A stretch of 64,000 bases of DNA from Globodera rostochiensis. Taxonomy: Eukaryota; Nematoda; Chromadorea; Rhabditida; Heteroderidae. Under the pieces are notes generated by a model, which saw only the letters and a list, made by a program, of their open reading frames with translations, ran no database searches and was not told the origin of the DNA. Positions 11,542-21,763 of this stretch are shown here, one piece after another (the first letter of the stretch is position 1; each line of letters opens with the position of its first letter). Both the position numbers and the translations under genes were made by a program. The DNA lies in contig JAEVLN010000007.1 in NCBI GenBank assembly GCA_018350325.1, positions 3,763,804 to 3,827,803 of the forward strand. The letters are read 5' to 3'.

Positions 11542-12638
11542 GGTGCTTGCTATTTTTCAGCTTTAAAATGAAAAAATCGAGCAATTTCGGGATTTTGAAT
11601 CCAACCTCGCGCAGGGCCCAAGGGAAGGGAGTTGGGAATGCACCCTTCCCACTAATTAAACTCAATTCAAAATAAAAAAAACTGGGTGACGCGGTTCAGA
11701 AAGTTTATTTCCATTCACAATAAAATGCCAAAGTAGCAATGATCAAAAACGAAGCCCGGGAATCCGGGGGAGAGGGGTGAGGATGGCGAGCTTGAGGGGA
11801 GAGAACTGAAAGGAAGGATGGCCCCCATCTATTATGATTAGAGACCGGAAAGTTCGACCCAAACAAAATTTGGTCAAAACTTTTGGGTTTTGATTTCTTT
11901 TGGGTTGTGCTCCAATTTGGACCAAACAAAATTTGGTCAAAACTTTTGGGTTTCTCTTGGTTTTGAGACTTACGATTTTTTTAAATAAAATTTTATTCAA
12001 AGCATTGTTTTACCAGTGATAACAAAAGTATGTAATTATTAGATGCTCTGGCTAGAAATTTATTTTTAATTTGTGGTGTTTTGTTGTGTTCGCTAATTTG
12101 AATATATAAAACCGGAAGACGGTACCCAAAAGTTTTGTACCAAAATAGCTGGAAAATGCCCAAAAACTTTGTACAAAAATGGGCTTGGACCCAACAAAAT
12201 TTGGTCAATAATATTGGTAAAAATTTTATACAAAACAACCCAAAAAATGTTTTGGTTTTGGGTTTTGGTCCGGACTCTAATTATGATCAGACCATTATAG
12301 AGGTTGGAATTCATTAGTCGAGGAGTGGGGCACGGTGTAGATTGGAATGTAGATTTGATGAGTGGTGGGAAATCGGAAATGCGAGGGGAGCAATGGGAAA
12401 ATGCGAGGGGAGCAACGGGACGGAAATGCAAACAGCGGAGAGGGGAATTCACATGTAAACTTTATGGCCCAGTGGATTTGTCCTTTGACCATAGCTCGCC
12501 TTACACGAAGGATGAGCGAGGCTTCCTTCTCTGACCGAGAACACTCTCAAAATGGACTTGAAGACCAAAAGGGAGAAAAGGGTTTCGGGGGGGAATTGAC
12601 TTCCTTTGAGATTTTACCAAGAAATTCGTTCAGGACTA

Positions 12639-12740
12639 AGGCTGTCGGTTTCAAACCGAACCGAACCGAGACCGAAAACCGGTGTTTTTCGGTTCAGTTA
12701 TCGATTCGGTTAACCGAAAATTTTTTGAAACCGACAGCCT
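12639..12740. mobile_element. TA-flanked MITE, 102 bp, copy 1
   Basis: AGGCTGTCGGTTTCAAA at one end and its exact reverse complement at the other, flanked by TA on both sides. The interior is built of GGTTCGG/CCGAACC words. The same element sits at 26069-26170 within the duplicated block, so the insertion predates that duplication. Confidence 0.75.
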
Positions 12741-12994
12741 TACTCAGGACCAATTAACCAACTTTCTTCGCTAAAACAAACAAAGAGGAAAAGGAAATGT
12801 GATTCGAATGGATTAATTGAATGGTCGAATGGTTACTGAATGGTAATTTGTGAGGAAAAGCCCTTACTATTATAGGCTTTAAAGGGGCGGGGCGTAAGGG
12901 CACAAATTGCAAGGGATCAAAAATCACGGGAGAGAGAAATAACTGAAATTTAATCGAGTCGATTTTCCGCCTGAAATCGATTCGACCCTTCTTT

Positions 12995-13340
12995 TCCACT
13001 GTCGTCGGAACGGTCAAAGAAGCACAACTCAAAGTCCGCCAACACATCCGTCGTCATGAACATGGCACCGGGGACCTGTGCCGGTTTTGTAAAGTCACCA
13101 ATTCACGTGTCACAGTATTACGCTCAAAAACGAAGGGAATTTTAGAAACTGAAATTTGGGTATTGGACTAAGAGGCCGGAATGTGTTTTTGCGTTAGATC
13201 TCCTAGTTTTTTGTAACAAATTCTCAAAAAATCAACGCCGAGATTTCGTTTTGATCCAGGCCCAATCCGGGAACACAAAACAGAGCCAAATTTTCAGCTA
13301 TCATGTACATCCTCTTTCACTTTGTATTCAACAGCCTTGT
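12995..13340 (-). pseudogene. GGCT exon-2/intron-1 fragment, copy 1
   Basis: The segment with CGGTCAAAGAAGCACAACTC matches the 5' part of GGCT exon 2 (around 28003-28066) and continues into sequence like GGCT intron 1. The rest of exon 2 is absent, so it cannot be coding. An almost identical fragment lies at 26425-26775. Confidence 0.7.
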
Positions 13341-13705
13341 GAAATTTGGATACTCGATTAAGGCCAGAATGTGTTCGGCTTAGATTCTTTCTACATTTCT
13401 TTGAATTAAATTTTCAAAAAATCGACTATTTTTTGATCAGATGGGCGGAAAGCAGTGGTCGCTCTGTATTTGGGGTCTTCGAATCCTTATGCAGAGGAGT
13501 TAAAGTTGGCAGTTTAAAGCAAAAGCGCATGCTCAAAAAATATTTTTTATATTAACTTGAGACAAAACGATGACCGGGATCAATGGATAATTTAAACATT
13601 TACAATAAATGACATTTATTACTATATTTACAATATTTTGGGGAAAGAATAATCCTCTTTTTTATCGTCCTATCATAAGTCTTAAAAATTTCAATGATTT
13701 AATTT

Positions 13706-13752
13706 GAAGGGCACTCCACAACTTCGTTCTGCTGCTGCTGCTGCTGCTGTTC
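13706..13752 (-). pseudogene. GGCT 3' terminal fragment
   Basis: Contains the CTG-repeat stretch that encodes the poly-Gln tail of GGCT and the bases for ...NEVVECPSN-stop, then breaks off at TTCGCG. All upstream GGCT coding sequence is missing here. Confidence 0.7.
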
Positions 13753-14669
13753 GCGAACACTCGGGTCTTTTTCGGGGGATAACGGGGTTTTCCTCTCCGA
13801 CCTAATTTGTTTGGATTGTATTCGTTTGGTTAGTGTTTGGTCCCAATAAAGCGATATTGAAGGGCGTTCGAATTCGGATCAGAGTTGTCCCGTGACCCCT
13901 ATATTGAGTATTGCTTATTGCTATTTTCTCCACTCAACGAAGCGGGACGAAATATATTACGCACCAAATGCACCATGTCCTCCTACCTTTGAGTTCTGGT
14001 CTCCCCACTTTCCAGACGCACCGAACAAACACACCCAAGCCGTTTAAGTATTTAGGCGAATTGATAAATGGGAATGACAAAACAATTAAAACAGTCAACG
14101 AATAAAAACGTCTCATTCAATTAAATAAATGAATTTTTTCGATTAACTTTTCAAGAGGAATTTATCGTTATAAATAATTCAGCGAAGGTGTTTCTTTCTC
14201 CATTGTAAGTAAACGCATAATTTTAAGTGATTTAAATTTTTATTCATTGAAAATTCTGAACAAAGTTAAACAATGGAGAAAGATTTGATAAACAAAATTA
14301 AGAAAATACAATAAATAAGCAAATTAAATATCGCGGAGATTTGTTCGATTTGGAAAGTGCAAATTGTATGAAGATGGAAAAACAAAAAACAGCAACAATA
14401 AAAGTGAAGCGAGGGACAGAAGCAAGAAATGGTTAACAACGAATTGTCCTGGAAGACCGAAAATCAACCTTTTTCCCGATTCCAATCAACAGCAAATTTA
14501 ATTGAATTTTTTGAATTTTGCGCGGCGGATTGGAAGTTTATGAAAAAATGTCTTCGGAATTAAATCGAAATTTGAAAAATCAAAACATCGACAAAATTGA
14601 AATTGTAAAGCGGGGGACAGACGCAAGAAACAATTATTTTAAGAAAAACAGTGTTTTCATGAAAAATTT

Positions 14670-14835
14670 TTGGAGTCGAGATCGAGAATCCCGAGCTTTT
14701 TTCGAGCGAGACTCGAGAAGAGATTCTCGAAAAAATCTCGGAGCACGAAAAATCCGGTTTATTCGGGACGAGATGTCGAGATTTTTCTCGAGAATCTCGT
14801 CAAGATTTTTCGAGATCTCGTCTCGACCGGTCGCT
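14670..14835. repeat. CTCGAGA-type palindromic repeat
   Basis: Dense TCGAGA/TCTCGA words with self-complementary arrangement. It is similar in design to the CGGTAT and CCCGAT repeats elsewhere in the window. Confidence 0.55.
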
Positions 14836-15489
14836 AGGTGGAACTGGCAAATTTTCAATCAATCGAGAAGACAGACCCGAATGAATGTATTTTTAAAAAA
14901 ATGCACCCCTAAAAATGGATTTTGTTCATCCCCGAGCGGGGATTCTTAAGTAAATTCAATAAAAACGAAAATGCATCCTTAAAATTCAATTATTTTCTAA
15001 ACCAAAAAATGCATTTTTGTTTGACAAAAAATCCACCCCAAAGATTGAATTTTTCGCAAAATTTTTTGTTTTGATTTTTCACGTGTCATATTACGCTCAA
15101 AGGCGAAGGCAATTTTTTGAAGCACGCCGAGATTTCGTTATCGCCTTTTCTAGGATCACAAAAATAAAAGCCCCACTAAAATTGTCTCCATTTCCCGCCG
15201 GCGCCTATCGGCACCGCCGACTCCTCCCATTCCTAAAAAAAATTTAAAACATACCACCAAATAAAATTTCGCCTTTTAAAATGTTTTTGGTGATATTGAA
15301 TTGTGATTTTGAGTTGCTGGGCCTCCTAAAGACAAATTGTCACGATGAATTCAGCTGACTAATGAACCAAAGAGTCCTAAAATTTTGACCCTATTTTTAT
15401 GCGCTTTCCAAACACCAAACAAAAGCAAACACGCGAACAAAACAACAAAAGTCAATTCGGCTCCATTGGTAACAAAGCATTGCTTTTCT

Positions 15490-15800
15490 TGTTCGGTTAC
15501 TGCGTTGGACGTCGTAGTTCTTCCCCCTACAATACGGACACCGGCCTAACTTTTGTTGCATAAACAACATCGCGCAATCCACAGAAGCAGTGTCCGCACG
15601 GTTCCAACGCATGGTTGACCTGTGGATAAAAGCTCAAGTTAGGTACCTTAACTGCACCACCTTTTTGCACCTTTCTTGGCATGCTGAACGGTTTCCAGCT
15701 CAACGAAGGCGTAATGGTTGCCATCCCAACCCATCAGTCGCAATACGTCCACCACGCCCACGTTGGAAATGCGCGAATAGAAAATCGTGGCAATCTGAAA
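15490..15800 (-). pseudogene. RRM plus RING finger gene remnant, copy 2
   Basis: On the - strand, about 15800-15655 reads FYSRISNVGVVDVLRLMG then GNHYAFVELETVQHA, resembling the C-terminal half of an RRM with its RNP1-like strand. After a short intron ending CCACAG, about 15625-15495 reads EPCGHCFC then, after a one-base loss, QQKLGRCPYCRGKNYDVQR, the second half of a C3HC4 RING. The frameshift breaks the RING between its third and fourth metal pairs. A better RING copy lies at 54840-54960. An exon at 17094-17236 could be the same gene's 5' end, but that is a guess. Confidence 0.55.
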
Positions 15801-17093
15801 AAGCAAAAGATATAGTCCAACATTGCAAAATTTGTTTTAGAAGAGAGGCAAACCCAAAATTCGTACATTTAAATCGAAATTGTCTTCAATTTTTATATTG
15901 AGTTTTGAATCGAACCGAAAAACAAAAACCTCAAAATGATCGAAATCAAAACGAAAGGCTTCAAAGTGGAACAAAAATATATCGTAAATTTTTTTTGTCC
16001 GGTTTGATTTTTAAATTATTCTAATTTCTTTTCCTAAATTCTATTTTTAAAGACAACCGATATAAATTTTTGTTAATTCCACGCAATTTTCATAATCAGA
16101 TTAGTTAAATTTTCTAAAGTTTTCCCGCCCGCACTTATTGGCAATAGTGTTCGGCACGGTACGGTATTACCGCGGTATTTTACGGTATTATCTACTGACC
16201 GAGAAAATTTAAGAGATTTCGGTATTTTTCGGTATCGGGTTTTTACCGAAATACCGATACCGAATACTGACCGAGAAAATTTTTGGCATTTCGGTATTTT
16301 TCGGTATCGGTATTTTATCCCGACCCACCCTATTCTAGCCTTTTGATAAAACATTGAAAAGTTTAATTTTGCAGTCTTCATTCTTCGCACATTGCTCGCA
16401 CATTGAATGGTTCAGATTCGAATAAAAGTGCTACCAACCGATTCCTCTCGTCGAGCTTAGTAAGAATTCGCAAAATTATGTGCCGGAAACCACTATGAAG
16501 AAAATTATGAACTACCAATTGTTTGGCCAAAATAGGTTGGTTGACATTGTGTTTTTTGAGTTTGTTTTGATAATTTATTGAAATTTCAAGTGCAATTTTA
16601 GCCAAATTATTCAACATTAGCTTAATTTCAAATTTATCCATTTATCTAAATTACTTTGCAAGCTTTTATTGAATGGGTGCGAAATATATGTGTGAAACGT
16701 CCTTTTTTCCCCCAGTGTGCGAAACGTCCGTTTTTTCACTAGTGTGCGAAATGACCGAGTGCCAAATGTCCGGTGTGCCAAATGTCTTTCCCCCCAAAAA
16801 TTGCCCAATATGAATTATAAGTATTGAATAAAAGTTTTTGTTCATTTGAAATTGAAATTCAAAATTTCTAAAAAATACCGAATACCGATCCGTATACCGA
16901 ATTTTTTTGGTCGGTATTTTTTATTTTCGGTATTTTTTCGGTATTTTACCGAAATACCGATACCGATAATTTTTTGGAATTTCGGTATTTTTTCGGTATC
17001 GGTATTTTACCGAAATACCGGTACCGAATACCGACCGAACTCCCTCCTAAATAAAAATTTCCTGGTATTGACAGACCTCCTCACGTCGAAGCA

Positions 17094-17236
17094 AAGGAAG
17101 ATGTGTGCGGTATTCTTCAATGCCCTCGACGTGCAGAATTGGCATTTGGTTTAAAGATGGCGGCGGCCGTGGCAGCACTTCTTCCTTTTGAGTGCTCCAA
17201 TCACAATTAAAGAATTCGTCGTCATAAGCAGACATT
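17094..17236 (-). CDS. Possible first coding exon, unassigned
   Basis: Starting at the ATG at 17236 the - strand reads MSAYDDEFFNCDWSTQ, continues through a proline-rich patch and ends ...HLPLLRREE before a GTCTGT donor. Composition is exon-like and acidic then basic. I recognise no domain. It may lead into the RRM/RING remnant downstream on the same strand, or be a stray fragment. Confidence 0.4.
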
Positions 17237-17559
17237 TTATTAAAAGATTCAAGACCTAATGAAAAGGAATGAATATCATAATATACATTTTTCGATAAAA
17301 TGCACCACGGCTTCCGTTCTCGTCGGGGGGGGGGGGGGGGAATAAATGCCGGAAAATGGGACGGACAGTGCGCCGAGAGGGCTCTCATCGGACGGGAGAA
17401 TAGTAAATACGAGAAGAACCAGCTTCCCCTCTCCTTTCTTCCTCGGAGGGGGGACTCTCCTACTCACCCCTTTTGAGTGCTGATGCTTCCAGCCCTCCAT
17501 TTTCAGCAAGCGCATTGTTTCCCCCGAGGAGAGGGGCAAAAAAACTGCCCTATTTTCAA

Positions 17560-17705
17560 TCCCGGTTAATCCCGATCCCGGTTTTGAAAAGGTTAAATCC
17601 CGCTCACGATCCCGGTCCCTGTTCGAGATGCTGGTCCCGATCCCGATCTTGGCTTTTACGACCCCGGTCAATCCTGGTTTTTACCAAAAATCCCGACCCA
17701 CCCTA
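17560..17705. repeat. CCCGATCCCGG-type palindromic repeat
   Basis: Reiterated TCCCGAT/CCGGTT words, the same theme as the repeats at 49310-49350, 58550-58590 and 63300-63510. Confidence 0.55.
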
Positions 17706-17854
17706 TTCTAGCCTTTTGATAAAGCATTGAAAAGTTTAATTTTGCTGTCTTAATTTATTTGGCAACAGTTCGAGATTTTGATCACATTTAACTTGACAAA
17801 GATGACTCTTGGTCATTAAAAATTTTGTAAATTTGTCTGCTTCTTAATTTTCAG

Positions 17855-18235
17855 GGCTTTAATCCGCTGATCACTGTGTCCGGCAACAAGCCCAGGGCAG
17901 CCCTTGTCATTAAGGTGCTTGCTACTTTTTCAGTTTTAAAATGTAAAAATCGAGCAATTTCGGGATTTTGAATTCAACCTCGCGCATGATATGCAACAAG
18001 GATATAACGGTATTCTAAAAAAAATCTCCAAACTCTGAAATCCGGCCCCAATGCAAACTATTTTTGAGCTTTGCCCGAGTGGGGGAGCAAAAAGCGTCCT
18101 CCGGTATCACATGGTCAACCCTTGGTGGCAACCCGCGAATTATACTGCGCAACGGTGGCGCACTGATTTTGATGGAGTGCAAAGTGAAAAGTGGCAAAAA
18201 CAGTAAAATTAAAAAGTTTTAATGAAAACTTTAAT
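17855..18235 (+). pseudogene. Two exons resembling an Ig-domain muscle protein
   Basis: Exon A (17855-17914) reads GFNPLITVSGNKPRAALVIK between a TTTTCAG acceptor and AAG|GTGCTT donor. A second open stretch, about 18020-18220, reads GITWSTLGG-NPRIILRNGG-ALILMECKVKSGK. The pattern PRI-x-L-x-x-GG-x-LI-x-MEC-x-VK resembles I-set Ig strands of nematode muscle proteins. No acceptor in phase with exon A was found and the second part runs into a stop, so this is likely a decayed fragment. Family call is tentative. Confidence 0.35.
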
Positions 18236-19404
18236 TCATTTTTAACTGAAATTAAAAAGAAAATTTTTTTATATTTTAAAGAAATTTTATTTAGATTTTT
18301 AAGAAAAAACCATGAATTAATTCCATTGAATTAAATAATTTAAGCAAAAAAAAGAGCCGCCGAGAGAAAAGCAGCACAACGCGAATTTACAGTGTATTGT
18401 GGAGTGAGTTAATATTAGAGTTTCCGCGTCCGGGGTTGTTGGTCAAAATGGAGCTCAGATTCGGATTCTACGCCCTTGTATACCCCTAACAAAATCTTTT
18501 TGTCGACGTTTTAAAAATTTTTATTTATTTTTGGGTATTTCGTGGTTTTTGGCTGGCTGCTTGAGTGTTGCGTAGCTTGGGTGTTTCGTGGCGCAGCGGC
18601 GTGGGTCACGGTCGGTTTTAAACTGGGGGTTTATTTTTAAAAAGTTTATTTTGGCCAAAATGTGAGTTGTTAAATCATGTGGCGGAAAGTGCCCAAAATA
18701 GTAAAGCCTGGGTTTTGTTCAACCTCATTCGAATTTCTTTCCAAAAGTTGTGGAATAGTGCAGGACCCAAGGGAAGGGAGTTGGGAATGCACACCTTCCC
18801 ACTAATTAGCTCGGAGACTGCGGTTCAGAAAGTTTAGTTCCATTCACAATAAAATGCCAAAGTATTGGACCCAAACAAAATTTGGGCAAAACTTTTGGGT
18901 TTTGATTTCTTTTGGGTTGTGCTCCAATTTGGACCAAACAAAATTTGGTCAAAACTTTTGGGTTTCTCTTGCTTTTGGACTTACGATTTTTTTAAATAAA
19001 ATTTTATTCAAAGCATTGTTTTGACCAGTGATAACAAAAGTATGTAATTATTAATATTTGTAATTGATAATGCCGAATTCGAGCCAAAATCCAGCAAAGG
19101 AACCTTGACTTTCCCAAGTGCACCCCTAAAAATGGACTTTTTTCAAAACTAAAAATTTTCCCCGCCAAAAATGGAATTTTTTAAAATTCTCCATATTTTG
19201 AAATTTTTTTGACTGAATTGCTTTTTGAATTGAAATTTTTATCAAAAAGAAAGAATTTATTTAATAAATATCGCAAAAAATTTTTTTGATTACTTTACAC
19301 CCCTAATTTTGGGACTTTTTAAGAACTATCTAGGCCATTTTTAGTGCCTATTTTGAGGTCTTTAAGAAACTTTTAAACTAACTATTTTGGGGGTTTTAGG
19401 AACT

Positions 19405-19745
19405 AAAAATGCCATTCCCATCCCTACTCATTGCCCTCCGGGGGTCTTCTCATTCGAAAGAGGACAGGTGGTTGGTCATTTATTTATTCCCTCTCGCAAC
19501 ATGCCATCCCAATGCCACTAAAAATGCCATTCTCATCCCTACTCATTGCCCTCCGGGGGATTCGAAAGAGGACAGGTGGTTGGTCATTTATTGATTCCCT
19601 CTCGCAACATGCCATCCCAATGCCACTAAAAATGCCATTCTCATCCCTACTCATTGCCCTCCGGGGGTCTTCTCATTCGAAAGAGGACAGGTGGTTGGTC
19701 ATTTATTGATTCCCTCTCGCAACATGCCATCCCAATGCCACAAAA
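19405..19745. repeat. Tandem repeat of about 110-117 bp, 3 copies
   Basis: Three units containing ATGCCATTCTCATCCCTACT, CCTCCGGGGG, GAGGACAGGTGGTTGGTCAT and CCCTCTCGCAACATGCCATC. The middle unit lacks TCTTCTC. Confidence 0.85.
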
Positions 19746-20286
19746 AATGCTTTCCGCAAGGCCACTGATGCAAACTCTGTTTTAGATGCTCTGGCTAGAA
19801 ATTTATTTTTAATTTGTGGTGTTTTGTTGTGTTCGCTAATTTGAATATAAAAACCGGAAGAAGACACCCAAAAGTTTTGTACCAAAATAGCTGGAAAATG
19901 CCCAAAAATTTTGTACAAAAATGGGCTTGGACCCAACAAAATTTGGTCAATAATATTGGTAAAAATTTTATACAAAACAACCCAAAAAATGGTTTGGTTT
20001 TGGGTTTTGGTCCGGACTCTAATTATGATCAGACCATTATAGAGGTTGGAATTCATTAGTCGAGGAGTGGGGCACGGTGTAGATTGGAATGTAGATTTGA
20101 TGAGTGGTGGGAAATCGGAAATGCGAGGGGAGCAATGGGAAAATGCGAGGGGAGCAACGGGACGGAAATGCAAACAGCGGAGAGGGGAATTCACATGTAA
20201 ACTTTATGGCCCAGTGGATTTGTCCTTTGACCATAGCTCGCCTTACACGAAGGATGAGCGAGGCTTCCTTCTCTGACCGAGAACAC

Positions 20287-21213
20287 TGTCGGAATTTGAG
20301 GATTCCGGTCGATCAAAATTTGATCGACTGATGGGGAAGTGATAAGGGAAGGGCAAGTTCACTACCCCCCCCCCTCACTCATGCACATGTTTACCCCCCT
20401 CCCCCCTCCAAATGTCACTCATCGTTTGCCACTACCCCCCCCCCCCCCCTCCAATCACGCCACCAAAGAACACTCCAATGTCCCTCTTCTGTGGGCAGGG
20501 CTCTTATCAACCCCAACGTACTTTGATTCCGTTCATCAACAAATGGCCCCCATAAATACACTCACCCAAGCAATCCACCAATCATTTCTCTTCCAATTGT
20601 ACAACCATTGTCCCCACAATGTCGAGCAGTTCAACTGCACCTCCCACCCCAAACATTTGCTTGGCCCCGCCCCGTTGTTCTCCCAGCACTGCTTGAGGCC
20701 CGGCCCCTTCCAATTTCCTTCCATTGGGCAAACCCCTTCAATACACACATTTGCCCAATTGCCCCTGCGGGGCATTCATAAACTTGCGGTCCTTCGAGGC
20801 CAAAAGTTTGATCACATTTCACTGTGACCAATTTCCCCCACTTCCCCCAATTCATTTCGTGCCAATCCAAACATGCCACAATTCAATACAGCACATTTGC
20901 CCCAACCTTGGTCCGGGCCCAATTGTCACTCACATTTCAATTGCCCCCGGCTTTTGCCTTCCACTCACTCACACACATCACTCAATTGTCCCTTTTCCGG
21001 GCTCCACCAATTGTCCCGGGATTCCAACTTCCGCCCCAGTGAACAATTCATTTGGGGATCATTCATTGTAAATAGGTTTAATTACCCAAGTTTGAGAGCG
21101 AGAGAATAAAACACACATTGAATTCATTTTCTTCGTCTTATTGCTTTTGGCGACCGTGTTCGCCACCGTCCCCCCACGCTCCTCCACCAACCAGCCCGGC
21201 CCCAATTCCGACA
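20287..21213 (+). mobile_element. 5' LTR of BEL/Pao-type element (927 bp)
   Basis: Begins TGTCGG and ends CCGACA (TG...CA with 6-bp inverted ends). It is almost identical to 25048-25970 apart from C-run lengths and a few substitutions, indicating recent insertion. It contains poly-C tracts near 20366 and 20437 and a hairpin at 20780-20809 of the same type as the leader array. Confidence 0.9.
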
Positions 21214-21365
21214 TGGCGACCCTGTGGCAGCGACGATCGAATCAGCATCAACTTCAGCATCCCCAGCGGCACTGAACGACGGGCAACAACAAACCGCGCC
21301 CACAGCGACTCTACGGACTCAGCACAATCCGGTAGAATCGGGGGGACGGAAATTTGGGGATTAAG

Positions 21366-21677
21366 GGATATAGCTTCTGTCCTTTGAGGCGGAAACTATT
21401 ATCCGTAGAACAAGGAGTAGTCGAGGTCCTTTGAGGCCCGGACTACATTCACGTACACGGAAGGGGTGCTCACGAGGGCTAGTGGAGGATTAGTAACTGT
21501 CCTTTGAGGCAGTCACTAAAGCCGTAGGGGGAAGCAATAAGTACTCCTTGTCCAACAGGCAAGGAGTAATCAAACTTGGTGGGTGGGTCCAACAAACTTG
21601 AAGCCCTCTGAGGCCGAAAGTTTGCCATTAAATCGAGTGTACTACACCAGCGGTCCTTTGAGACAACTGGTGTCAGT
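21366..21677 (+). ncRNA. Leader hairpin array with conserved U-CC-loop-GG heads
   Basis: Six hairpins lie between the primer-binding region and gag: 21366-21404, 21417-21446, 21490-21519, 21542-21568, 21593-21624 and 21641-21677. Stems differ (for example GTAGTC/GACTAC, TTAGT/ACTAA, TACTCCTTG/CAAGGAGTA, CAAACTT/AAGTTTG, ACACCAG/CTGGTGT). The head is nearly constant: a single unpaired U (C in the fifth unit), then CC, a 4-5 base loop (UUUGA in four, UCUGA and AACA in the others), then GG (GA in the last). Stem changes that preserve pairing argue for RNA structure. A packaging or dimerisation role is inference. Confidence 0.7.
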
Positions 21678-21763
21678 CTCACAACCGGCGCAACCGCAAG
21701 CGTCCGGCACAGCAATCGATCCAGGACAACAAACCGAAGCAACAGCAATTCAACAAAGCAGCA

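Larger units (their letters stand above)
10262..14600. repeat. Segmental duplication, copy 1 (GGCT deleted)
   Basis: Successive blocks here recur in the same order in copy 2: 10262-11390 with 15341-16385; 11340-11590 with 17710-17960; 11600-12000 with 18765-19040; 12040-12545 with 19785-20286; 12545-13750 with 25975-27190; and 13960-14600 with 28930-29580. Copy 1 joins the last GGCT bases (about 13706-13752) directly to unrelated sequence, so the GGCT gene body has been lost here. Confidence 0.8.
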
